Shown one piece after another: positions 55,321-63,264 of a stretch of 64,000 nucleotides of DNA. Within the stretch, counting starts at the first letter, position 1. Every line of letters starts with the position of its first letter. A program made the translations under genes and the position numbers. The notes beneath the pieces are model-generated. The model saw only the letters and a program-made list of their open reading frames with translations, was not told where the DNA came from and did no database searches. This stretch comes from Lachnospiraceae bacterium (GTDB lineage Bacteria; Bacillota; Clostridia; Lachnospirales; Lachnospiraceae). Where the stretch lies: assembly GCA_015057025.1 (NCBI GenBank), contig SVFD01000005.1, forward strand, positions 124,001 to 188,000, in the 5' to 3' direction.

Positions 55321-55887
55321 ATGCAAAAAAGATTGATAAGCACAGTATCTATAATAATAAGTTTTGGTTTATTATTAACAGGTTGTAAGGACACAGAAGG
55401 AACAGTACCGGAAGCATCAACTTCCGAGGTGGCTTCTGAGGCGGTTTCGGAAGTGATTTCCGAAGAAGTTTCAGAGGAAGTATTTAAAGAGGAGTCGGAA
55501 GATGTGGTATCAGAGGAAGTATATGAAGAAGAAGGTAAAGAAGTAGAATATGTTAATTTTTCTAATGTCGATGAATTATTAGAACATTTAGAAAAATATG
55601 ACAGAACTGCAATTGTGCAATATAATTTTTCTGAGGAAGGTAGCTCTCAAGCTATTATTCCTAATGGAGGATATTATACTATTAAACAAGGTACTATGAT
55701 AACAATAATTCCTAATAAAGAGGTAGCAAATGTACAAGAAAACGTTGGTTATATTATAATATATGAAGGAATGAGAGGTTGGAATATAGATATTGAAACT
55801 ATAGGTACTGACCTTGAAGTATCATTCACCGTCAACTACACAGACGGTACATCAGAAGATTTTACAATTTATGTTACTGTTGAGTAG
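55321..55887 (+). CDS. Lipoprotein with Ser/Glu/Val repeat linker (paralogue 3)
   Basis: Protein of 188 aa, the most divergent of the three. The leader MQKRLIS and the 5' untranslated bases (AGGAAGAAAAGGAGTTTTA) are nearly identical to paralogue 2, but the outer domain has changed (GYYTIKQGTMITIIPNKE) while keeping the GTDLEVSFTVNYTDGTSEDF end. Lipobox LTGC. Terminator follows. Confidence 0.8.
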   Translation: MQKRLISTVSIIISFGLLLTGCKDTEGTVPEASTSEVASEAVSEVISEEVSEEVFKEESEDVVSEEVYEEEGKEVEYVNFSNVDELLEHLEKYDRTAIVQYNFSEEGSSQAIIPNGGYYTIKQGTMITIIPNKEVANVQENVGYIIIYEGMRGWNIDIETIGTDLEVSFTVNYTDGTSEDFTIYVTVE

Positions 55888-55918
55888 GTTTATATTTATT
55901 TTTAAGCCATTGACACAT

Positions 55919-55957
55919 AAAAGTTCCGCAACTTTAAGGGTTTGCGGGGCTTTTTCT
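55919..55957 (+). terminator. Terminator of the lipoprotein operon
   Basis: A 13-bp stem (about 55919-55931 with 55942-55954, two G-T pairs) with a T-run. Confidence 0.85.
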
Positions 55958-55995
55958 ATGGCTTTGTTTAATGGCTTTTGTGTATTTTTCCAATA

Positions 55996-56024
55996 TTGAC
56001 AGTGGTTTTCTCGACTGCTATGAT
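55996..56024 (+). promoter_or_regulatory. Promoter of the Rpn-type nuclease gene
   Basis: TTGACA (55996-56001), 17 bp, TATGAT (56019-56024). It leaves a leader of about 180 nt. The gap 55888-56206 otherwise holds only the lipoprotein terminator. Confidence 0.65.
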
Positions 56025-56206
56025 AGGCATAAATACAAGCAATGCAATTCTTGGAAATCTATTTTTATTCTAATGATTCTAATTTCTACTTACGATAACA
56101 TTTCTTTTATGAATTCTTGCTTATTTCATGATTCATTTAGTAAGCAGGAGAATTTAGACGTGTGAAAGAAATGGTCTCCTGCAGGGTGTAACCCGGAAGG
56201 AGGATA

Positions 56207-57463
56207 ATGCGGGAGAAGGATATTACCCAGAAGAAATTTTTTGAAGACGCGGGAAGGTTTGCGGATTTTATGAATGCCGTGTGTTTTCACGGACGGCAGA
56301 TTTTAAAGCCGGAAGAACTGGAATCGTCAAATATATCCATGTTAAAGGCGGATGAACAGGCAGTTTTAGAACGTTTTTGTGATGTGATAAAGAAGCAGAC
56401 AAAGGAAGGGGCTGTCTATGCAATTTATGTTCTTGAGAATCAGGAAACCGTAGATTACGGTATGCTGGTACGGGTCATGCTGGAGGAAAGCCTGGCCTAT
56501 GACAAGCAGGTAAAAGAGATTGGTAAAAGAAACAGGGATGCTTTTCGGAAGAAATCAAAGGAGGAGAGTGCGAAGGCGATTTTCTGTGAAGAGGAATCGG
56601 TTGGAGAAGATAAAAGGGAAGGATTAGCCGCCGGCGAATTTCTTTATGGATTTCGAAAGACTGACCGTCTAATTCCTATATATACCATAGTAGTGTATTG
56701 GGGCGAGAAGGAGTGGGACGGGGCAAAGTCCTTGCGCGAGCTGATTGACTTGCCGATAGAAGATGAGGAACTGCGGCAGGAGATGTTAAAGAGAATACCG
56801 GACTATAGGATTCAGGTGTATGACTTAAACAAAGAGACTGATTTTACGGCATTTCAGACCTCTTTAAAGACGGTGTTTGAGTTTTACAGCACCCGAAAGA
56901 ATAAGGATGAACTGCGAAACTATATGAATACCCATAGGGAAGAAGTGGAAGAACTGGACTGTGAGAGTAAGTTCTTTCTTGCCACCATGTTGGGGCAGAA
57001 GAAGTTAAGGAAAAAATTATTAAAGAAAGAAACGAAGAAGGAGGAAGGAAGTATGTGTAAGGCAATAGATGATATGATAGAAGAAGGAATCCAGCAAGGA
57101 ATTGAGAAAGGCCGTGCGGAGGCGGAGCAGATGATATTCGAGCTGAAGGAAGAACTGGCAAAGGAGAAAGAGAAGAGTAACTGTAAGGCAATAGATGATA
57201 TGATAGAAGAAGGAATCCAGCAAGGAATTGAGAAAGGCAGAGAGGAAGGCCGTGCGGAGGCGGAGCAGACAATATCCGAGTTGAAGGAAGAACTGGCAAA
57301 GGAGAAAGAGAAGAGTAACTGTAAGGCAATAGATGACATGATAGAAGAAGGAATCCAGCAAGGAATTGAGAAAGGCAGAGAGGAAGGCCGTGCGGAGGCG
57401 GAGCAGATTATAACAGAGTTGAAGGAAGAGATTGAAGGTCTCAAGAAGTTGTTGGCAGTCTAA
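56207..57463 (+). CDS. Rpn-family nuclease/putative transposase with C-terminal tandem repeats
   Basis: Protein of 418 aa. Residues 1-275 match the Rpn/YhgA-like (PD-(D/E)XK) family, opening with FFEDAGRFADFMNAVCFHG and containing IPIYTIVVYWGEKEWDGAKSL. Residues 284-418 consist of three repeats (42, 46 and 48 residues) starting CKAIDDMIEEGIQQGIEKG, a predicted coiled coil. The DNA of the repeats is nearly identical, showing recent expansion. Family members promote recombination; activity here is not proven. Ribosome site AAGGAGG. Confidence 0.88.
   Translation: MREKDITQKKFFEDAGRFADFMNAVCFHGRQILKPEELESSNISMLKADEQAVLERFCDVIKKQTKEGAVYAIYVLENQETVDYGMLVRVMLEESLAYDKQVKEIGKRNRDAFRKKSKEESAKAIFCEEESVGEDKREGLAAGEFLYGFRKTDRLIPIYTIVVYWGEKEWDGAKSLRELIDLPIEDEELRQEMLKRIPDYRIQVYDLNKETDFTAFQTSLKTVFEFYSTRKNKDELRNYMNTHREEVEELDCESKFFLATMLGQKKLRKKLLKKETKKEEGSMCKAIDDMIEEGIQQGIEKGRAEAEQMIFELKEELAKEKEKSNCKAIDDMIEEGIQQGIEKGREEGRAEAEQTISELKEELAKEKEKSNCKAIDDMIEEGIQQGIEKGREEGRAEAEQIITELKEEIEGLKKLLAV
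57056..57463 (+). repeat. Three in-frame tandem repeats (126, 138 and about 144 bp)
   Basis: Copies begin at 57056, 57182 and 57320. Copy 1 lacks 12 bp (four residues, REEG) present in copies 2 and 3. In-frame units and high identity suggest copy number can vary. Confidence 0.92.
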
Positions 57464-57492
57464 ATATGTTTATTTGAATATCCCTGTCCTAC

Positions 57493-57521
57493 TTGAATTT
57501 TGGCATAAAATAGGATATAAT
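57493..57521 (+). promoter_or_regulatory. Promoter of the aldolase gene
   Basis: TTGAAT (57493-57498), 17 bp, TATAAT (57516-57521), about 40 bp before the ATG. Confidence 0.7.
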
Positions 57522-57563
57522 TTACCCGTTACGTATTAAAATTAACAATCGGAGGTAAATAAA

Positions 57564-58427
57564 ATGTTAGTTTCAGCAAAAGAAATGCTTCAGAAAGCAA
57601 AAGCTGGTCACTATGCTGTTGGACAGTTCAACATCAACAACTTAGAGTGGACAAAGTCTATCCTTTTAACAGCACAGGAATGCCAGTCTCCCGTTATCCT
57701 TGGTGTATCTGAGGGTGCAGGTAAGTACATGACAGGTTACAAGACTGTTGTAGGTATGGTTAATGGTATGATCGAAGAATTAGGAATCACAGTTCCTGTA
57801 GCTCTTCACCTTGACCATGGTAGTTTCGAACACTGCTACAAGTGTATCGAAGCTGGCTTCTCATCAGTTATGTTCGATGGTTCACACTATCCTATTGAAG
57901 AAAACATCGCTAAGACAAAGCAGTTGGTTGCTGACTGTGCTGCTAAGGGAATCTCTCTTGAAGCAGAAGTTGGTTCAATCGGTGGTGAAGAAGATGGTGT
58001 TGTAGGTGCAGGTGAATGTGCAGATCCTAACGAATGTAAGATGATCGCTGACCTTGGTATCGACTTCCTTGCAGCAGGTATCGGTAACATCCACGGTAAA
58101 TATCCTGCAAACTGGAAGGGATTAAGCTTCGAAACTCTCGATGCAATCCAGCAGTTAACAGGTGATATGCCTCTCGTTCTTCACGGTGGTACAGGTATCC
58201 CTGCAGATATGATTAAGAAGGCAATTGACCTTGGTGTATCTAAGATCAACGTTAATACAGAATGTCAGTTAGCATTTGCTGATGCTACACGTAAGTACAT
58301 CGAAGCCGGTAAGGACTTAGAAGGTAAGGGATTTGACCCTCGTAAGTTACTTGCTCCCGGTGCAGAAGCTATTAAAGCTACTGTTAAGGAAAAGATGGAA
58401 TTATTCGGTTCTGTAGGCAAGGCTTAA
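57564..58427 (+). CDS. fba: Class II fructose-bisphosphate aldolase
   Basis: Zinc-dependent aldolase of 287 aa in glycolysis and gluconeogenesis. N-terminal GQFNINNLEWTKSIL, catalytic Asp and zinc His in ALHLDHGSFEHCYKCIEAGF, VMFDGSHYP, EAEVGSIGGEEDG, His in GIGNIHGKYP and VLHGGTGIPADM, then KINVNTECQLAF. Strong preferred-codon use marks it as highly expressed, as for the MsmK-like gene. Confidence 0.96.
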   Translation: MLVSAKEMLQKAKAGHYAVGQFNINNLEWTKSILLTAQECQSPVILGVSEGAGKYMTGYKTVVGMVNGMIEELGITVPVALHLDHGSFEHCYKCIEAGFSSVMFDGSHYPIEENIAKTKQLVADCAAKGISLEAEVGSIGGEEDGVVGAGECADPNECKMIADLGIDFLAAGIGNIHGKYPANWKGLSFETLDAIQQLTGDMPLVLHGGTGIPADMIKKAIDLGVSKINVNTECQLAFADATRKYIEAGKDLEGKGFDPRKLLAPGAEAIKATVKEKMELFGSVGKA

Positions 58428-58458
58428 GAAATAAAGAATATGACCTTATAAAAGGAGG

Positions 58459-58494
58459 ATGCCCGGTAACGAAAGTTACCGGGCATTCATTTTT
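58459..58494 (+). terminator. Terminator of fba
   Basis: Perfect 12-bp stem ATGCCCGGTAAC/GTTACCGGGCAT (58459-58470, 58475-58486), GAAA loop, followed by TCATTTTT. Confidence 0.92.
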
Positions 58495-58520
58495 GAAAAA
58501 GTTATAGGTGTGTGTTTTTG

Positions 58521-58568
58521 TTATCTATACTAATTGTATTTTGTTATCTTGATTGTTAGTATAGATAA
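58521..58568. repeat. 13-bp inverted repeat
   Basis: TTATCTATACTAA (58521-58533) and TTAGTATAGATAA (58556-58568). A T-run follows on the plus strand, but no plus-strand gene needs it. It may end minus-strand transcription of the cyclophilin gene weakly or bind a protein. Confidence 0.55.
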
Positions 58569-58633
58569 TATTTTTTGCAGAATAATGTTATGTAAATCAA
58601 TATTCTGTAAAATAAATATGAATAAATTATGAA

Positions 58634-59155
58634 TTAGCAGTGAGTCGGTTCGGGATAATCCACACCGAAGGTATCTACGGTTACACTTTTCATTACCTGA
58701 GGAATTATAGGTTTGTCAGAGTAATCAGTATCCACTTCTGCAATTTTGTTTACAACTTCCATACCTTCAATAACTTTACCAAAAGCTGCATATGCGCCGT
58801 CTAAGTGAGGAGCATCCTTGTGCATTAAGAAAAACTGGCTTCCGGCAGAGTTAGGGAACATGGAACGAGCCATGGAAAGCACACCGGGAGTATGCTTTAA
58901 GTTATTTTCAAAGCCGTTTTGAGAAAATTCTCCTTTGATATGATATCCAGGGCCGCCTGTGCCTGTGCCCTGTGGACATCCGCCCTGAATCATAAAACCA
59001 TAGATGACTCTGTGGAAAGTAAGTCCGTCGTAGAACTTCTTGTTAATTAAAGAGATAAAGTTGTTTACGGATTCCGGAGCAATTTCAGGATAAAGCTCTG
59101 CTTTTATTACGGAACCGTCTTCCATTGTGATTGTTACAATAGGATTCTGTGCCAT
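58634..59155 (-). CDS. Cyclophilin-type peptidyl-prolyl cis-trans isomerase
   Basis: Protein of 173 aa without signal peptide, so cytoplasmic. Catalytic region FHRVIYGFMIQGGCPQGTG, then GPGYHIKGEF, MARSMFPNSAGSQFFLMHKD and LDGAYAAFGKVIEGMEVV, all typical of cyclophilins. It speeds proline isomerisation in protein folding. Minus-strand AAAGGAATG site before the ATG. Confidence 0.95.
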   Translation of the reverse strand: MAQNPIVTITMEDGSVIKAELYPEIAPESVNNFISLINKKFYDGLTFHRVIYGFMIQGGCPQGTGTGGPGYHIKGEFSQNGFENNLKHTPGVLSMARSMFPNSAGSQFFLMHKDAPHLDGAYAAFGKVIEGMEVVNKIAEVDTDYSDKPIIPQVMKSVTVDTFGVDYPEPTHC

Positions 59156-59293
59156 TTTATGTCATTCCTTTCTTGAATAGATATGGTATAATGTAAACAG
59201 TGCGCAAGTGTAAGTTTGCGAGTATACAAATATACGTATTTTAGATATAAAATATCCGAAGGATATTCTATCATAATCTACGGAGGGATAAAA

Positions 59294-60070
59294 GTGATAA
59301 GCGATAAAAAACTTGTAAAAATTATTTTAGATTTTACATATGTTTTGGATGACAGTGTTATTCTTAAGTGGTTAGAGACACTGGAAGAGGGAGATTTCAT
59401 TTTATATATTACGGATGACCCTAAGAAAGCAGAACGTGCACATGAGACAGGTCTTGCAGTTTTAATTTATCTGCACGAAAATAACAAACACTGTAGTTTT
59501 AATGGATTCCGGTATTTTATTGAGGGTTTTGAAGATGCGGATATGAAGTATTTAGAAGGTGTTTATATGCGCGAAAAGAAGATACCTTGGGTAATATGCG
59601 AGACAGAAAGACTTAGAATTCGGGAAATGTCAATGGAAGATATTGATAATTTATATTCGTTATACTCTGATAAGTCGGTGGTGGAGTACATGGAGGATTT
59701 ACCTGCGGATAAAGAAGAGGAAAAGAGATATATAACGGAATATATCGATACTATGTACGGTTTTTATGGTTATGGAATGTGGTTAGTGGAATTAAGAGAA
59801 GGCGGAGAAATCATAGGTCGCGTCGGTTTTCAAAATACTGAGAAAGAGGATGTGTTAGAGCTCGGATTTATGATTATACCGGAATATCAAAGACAGGGAT
59901 ATGCTTATGAAGCATGCAGAGGAGTTTTGAAATATATGCAGGATAGAAGTGAGGGATATACTTTTGTTGCTTCATGTCACGAAAAAAATATTAAGGCGAT
60001 TTCTTTTTGTCATAAATTGGGTATAAAATTAGTGCCGAATATCAGAAACGGTGGCAGTCTTGTCATATAA
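59294..60070 (+). CDS. GNAT N-acetyltransferase with unknown N-terminal domain
   Basis: Protein of about 258 aa. Residues 1-95 are an unrecognised alpha/beta domain (ITDDPKKAERAHETGLAVLIYL, resembling HAD/receiver-like edge strands). Residues about 105-258 form a GNAT domain of the RimJ/RimL type (TERLRIREMSMEDIDNLYSL, IIPEYQRQGYAYEACRGVLKY, NIKAISFCHKLG). I chose the GTG at 59294 after CGGAGGG; the longer frame begins in the promoter region. Confidence 0.8.
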   Translation: MISDKKLVKIILDFTYVLDDSVILKWLETLEEGDFILYITDDPKKAERAHETGLAVLIYLHENNKHCSFNGFRYFIEGFEDADMKYLEGVYMREKKIPWVICETERLRIREMSMEDIDNLYSLYSDKSVVEYMEDLPADKEEEKRYITEYIDTMYGFYGYGMWLVELREGGEIIGRVGFQNTEKEDVLELGFMIIPEYQRQGYAYEACRGVLKYMQDRSEGYTFVASCHEKNIKAISFCHKLGIKLVPNIRNGGSLVI

Positions 60071-60124
60071 ATAAAAAAAGTATATAATGATAAAAATTTA
60101 AACATATGTAAAAGAGAGAATAAA

Positions 60125-61609
60125 ATGTTATTTAATTCCTTTGAATTTCTGATTTTTTTCCCAATTGTTGTATTGCTATATTTTATAGTTCCTAAAAAAA
60201 CAAGATATATTTGGTTATTAGTTTCCAGTTATTATTTCTATATGTGCTGGAATGCGAAGTATGCCCTTTTAATTGCAATATCAACCATAATTACGTGGGT
60301 TAGCGGGTTGCTTTTAAGCAAATTTAAGAGCAAAGGTGCAAAACGGGTAACTGTAGCTGCAAGTTTTGTAAGTAATTTGGCTATATTGTTTTTCTTTAAG
60401 TATTTTGATTTTGTATTGGACAACCTTAACAGAATATTAAGTTACGCGGGCGTGAAATTGATAAGCAATCCCTTTGATATTTTATTGCCGGTAGGAATTT
60501 CTTTTTATACTTTCCAAGCGTTAAGTTACACGGTTGACGTGTACAGAGGAGATGTTGAAGCAGAGAGAAATCCCCTTAGATACGCTCTTTTTGTATCCTT
60601 TTTTCCGCAGCTGGTTGCAGGACCTATTGAACGTTCCAAGAACTTACTTACACAATTAAAAAATGTAGATAAAATAAAAGTTTGGAATTATGACAGGATT
60701 GTATCCGGCCTTATACTGATGATTTGGGGTTTGTTCCAGAAGATGGTGATTGCTGACCGGTTGTCGATTTTGGTAGATAATGTTTTTTATAAAAGTACAA
60801 TTTACGGAACTATTGAGTTAGTATTGGGTGCAGTTGCTTTTGCATTGCAGATATATTGTGATTTTGGCGGCTATTCCACGATTGCCATCGGTGCGGCTAA
60901 AGTTATGGGCTTTGAATTAATGGAGAATTTTAATACACCTTACTTTGCTACAAGTATTCAGGATTTTTGGCGAAGATGGCATATTTCTTTAAGCTCATGG
61001 TTTAGAGATTATCTATATATTCCCTTAGGAGGAAGCCGCTGTTCCAGAATCCGGAAGTATTTTAATCTTATGGTTACTTTTTTGGTGAGCGGATTGTGGC
61101 ATGGCGCTGCGTGGAGGTATATTGTATGGGGCGGTCTGCATGGTTTGTATCAGATTTTAGGTGATATATTTAAGCCTGTTAGGGAAAAAATCGTTAATGT
61201 ATTACGGGTTGATAAAGAAGCCTTTAGTTACAAGCTGGGTCAAATACTTATTACATTTTCATTGACAACCTTCGCATGGATATTCTTTCGTGCCGGTAGT
61301 TTGAAAATGGCTTTGCAGTATATTGAAAGAATGTTTACCAAATGGAATCCGTGGGTAATTTTTGACCAGAGTCTTCTGAATTTAGGTTTGGAAGGGATGG
61401 AACTTAATATCCTGATTCTTGCACTTGTAGGTCTTTTAATGGCTGACCTTATACGTTATCGACAGAAGATAACGTTTTCAACCTTCCTTATGAAGCAGAA
61501 TATGTGGTTTCGTTGGATTGTTTTAATCGGTATGATTTTGGCGATTTTGGTATTCGGTGTATACGGTGTGGATTTTGACTCTACGCAGTTTATTTATTTT
61601 GATTTTTAG
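60125..61609 (+). CDS. MBOAT-family O-acyltransferase (AlgI/DltB-like)
   Basis: Membrane-bound O-acyltransferase of 494 aa with about 10-12 helices. The motif SFYTFQALSYTVDVYRG, QDFWRRWHISLSSWFRDYLY and the catalytic His in SGLWHGAAWRYIVWGGLHG (H326, H339) are clear. It transfers acyl groups across the membrane to extracytoplasmic polymers. It forms a pair with the downstream SGNH protein, 16 bp away. Confidence 0.92.
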   Translation: MLFNSFEFLIFFPIVVLLYFIVPKKTRYIWLLVSSYYFYMCWNAKYALLIAISTIITWVSGLLLSKFKSKGAKRVTVAASFVSNLAILFFFKYFDFVLDNLNRILSYAGVKLISNPFDILLPVGISFYTFQALSYTVDVYRGDVEAERNPLRYALFVSFFPQLVAGPIERSKNLLTQLKNVDKIKVWNYDRIVSGLILMIWGLFQKMVIADRLSILVDNVFYKSTIYGTIELVLGAVAFALQIYCDFGGYSTIAIGAAKVMGFELMENFNTPYFATSIQDFWRRWHISLSSWFRDYLYIPLGGSRCSRIRKYFNLMVTFLVSGLWHGAAWRYIVWGGLHGLYQILGDIFKPVREKIVNVLRVDKEAFSYKLGQILITFSLTTFAWIFFRAGSLKMALQYIERMFTKWNPWVIFDQSLLNLGLEGMELNILILALVGLLMADLIRYRQKITFSTFLMKQNMWFRWIVLIGMILAILVFGVYGVDFDSTQFIYFDF

Positions 61610-61625
61610 TTCGTAGGTGTTATAT

Positions 61626-63026
61626 ATGAAAAAAGGGATTCGTTTTATTGCATTTATATTGATTTTAATAATGACAGTCATGGGGACTTATCAGGTTCTT
61701 TCATGGAAGGATACATCGGGGGATTATTTATCATCTACGCAACAGCTTTACGCTACGGAAGATAATTTGATGGATGTAATCTTTGTTGGAAGCAGTCATG
61801 TGTACTGTGGAATTAACCCTTCTTATTTGTGGGATGAATACGGAATCAGTGCGTTTGATATGTCGGTATCCGGCCAGGATAAAGACTCATCATATCATAC
61901 GATAAAAGAAGTCTTGAAAACTCAGTCACCGCAGGTGGTTTGCGTTGATTTATACGGATTGCTATATGAAAGACATTCTGTGCTTGGAAATGAGTACCGT
62001 AATATGCTTTCCATGAAAACGTCTGCAAACTCAATAGAATTGGTTCAGAATTATGTGGATGAAAAAAAAGGGCAAATGGATTATATACTTCGGTGGCCCA
62101 TTATTCATACAAGATACAAAGAATTAACAGAGTATGATTTTATACAATATGAACCCAGTATTTATGGTAGGGGATATAATCCTAATTATAGTTTGGGAGT
62201 AAGTTATTATCCGCAGGGTGCATTGGAGTGCGCTGAAAGTGAACCATTAAGTGAAGATAATAAAGAATGGCTCGATAAGCTCATTCTATTATCTGAAGAA
62301 GAAGATTTTAAGTTGGTGATGTTTCTTACACCAATGTATTTGGAACCGGCACAGCAAAAAATATTAAACGGAGCATACGAGTACTTGTCCGAATATGGTG
62401 TAGAAACTTTGGACTTTAATATGTTGTCAGAACAAGTTGGATTAGATTATAATGCGGATTTTTGCGATTCGCATCATTTAAACAGAGTCGGTTCTGATAA
62501 ATTAACTGCATATTTTGGCGAATATTTGGTAAGTCATAATCAGTTGACGGATCACCGAGGAGACGAGGCGTATTATCTGTGGGATGAATGTTCAAAATGG
62601 TTGGAGCATTTAGATTTTGCACATGAGTTAAAACAGGAAACAGACTGGAAAGCATTTTCTGAGATGGCAGCAGATTATAATGAAGATATGACTATCATTC
62701 TCTACTTGGACGGAACTTATAAAGAATCTACGTTGGGCTTGCAAGAGGTGCAAGAGATATTTGGCATTCCAGAAAGTGAATATGATATCGGCGGTAAGTG
62801 GATATTTAAAAATGGTGAATGTGTATATTATATGGATCCGGGCGAAGGAAATGTATACGGAATGGATTTAAGTGATGCTAATGTGCTTTGGATGGAAAAT
62901 GATCCCGGAAAATTATCTCAAGTGCAGATAAACGGAGAACCGATGGGCTGTGCATTTAACGGATTAACGATTGTTGTTTATGATAATATAACCCATCAGG
63001 TAGTCGATAAAAGAGGTTTTTATTAA
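61626..63026 (+). CDS. SGNH-like membrane-anchored protein, partner of the MBOAT
   Basis: Protein of 466 aa with an N-terminal anchor (FIAFILILIMTVMGTYQVL), then an SGNH/DltD-like domain with VIFVGSSHVYCGINPSYLWDE (Ser block), a conserved Asp/Gly region, and DFCDSHHLNRVGSDKLTAYFG (catalytic Asp-His block). The C-terminal 140 residues are an extra unassigned domain. I chose the ATG 61626 over the GTG 61617. Likely completes O-acylation of a wall glycan or exopolysaccharide. Confidence 0.82.
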   Translation: MKKGIRFIAFILILIMTVMGTYQVLSWKDTSGDYLSSTQQLYATEDNLMDVIFVGSSHVYCGINPSYLWDEYGISAFDMSVSGQDKDSSYHTIKEVLKTQSPQVVCVDLYGLLYERHSVLGNEYRNMLSMKTSANSIELVQNYVDEKKGQMDYILRWPIIHTRYKELTEYDFIQYEPSIYGRGYNPNYSLGVSYYPQGALECAESEPLSEDNKEWLDKLILLSEEEDFKLVMFLTPMYLEPAQQKILNGAYEYLSEYGVETLDFNMLSEQVGLDYNADFCDSHHLNRVGSDKLTAYFGEYLVSHNQLTDHRGDEAYYLWDECSKWLEHLDFAHELKQETDWKAFSEMAADYNEDMTIILYLDGTYKESTLGLQEVQEIFGIPESEYDIGGKWIFKNGECVYYMDPGEGNVYGMDLSDANVLWMENDPGKLSQVQINGEPMGCAFNGLTIVVYDNITHQVVDKRGFY

Positions 63027-63040
63027 AAAGAAATTTTTAT

Positions 63041-63079
63041 AAAACGGAGTATTGCTATATCAGCAGTGCTCCGTTTTTA
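63041..63079 (+). terminator. Terminator of the MBOAT/SGNH operon
   Basis: A 16-bp stem (63041-63056 with 63062-63077, two G-T pairs) with loop ATATC and a T-rich 3' arm. Confidence 0.88.
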
Positions 63080-63196
63080 TGTAGGTAGCACTTTGTACGG
63101 TCAAATAAATAACAAGGTAATAGTCTATTATAAGTTTTTTGTTAAAATATTGTGGTTTATTTTGCTGAAAATATGATGTTAACCCTCTTGATATTG

Positions 63197-63205
63197 TGGT
63201 ATAAT
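63197..63205 (+). promoter_or_regulatory. Extended -10 promoter of the TIR gene
   Basis: TGGTATAAT, a TGn-extended -10 element. The -35 region is poor. About 60 bp before the ATG. Confidence 0.55.
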
Positions 63206-63264
63206 TCCAAATATATGGGGAGATAGGTTTTTTATTGAAATAGAATTTTTCGGAGGTGTTTTTT

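Noticed and set aside
55814-56165. Two short ORFs after the third lipoprotein
   Set aside because: They run through the terminator and promoter sequences and lack start signals.
56844-57444. Three long antisense ORFs opposite the Rpn gene
   Set aside because: They are shadows created by the tandem repeats; composition is Ser/Leu/Phe-rich without family match.
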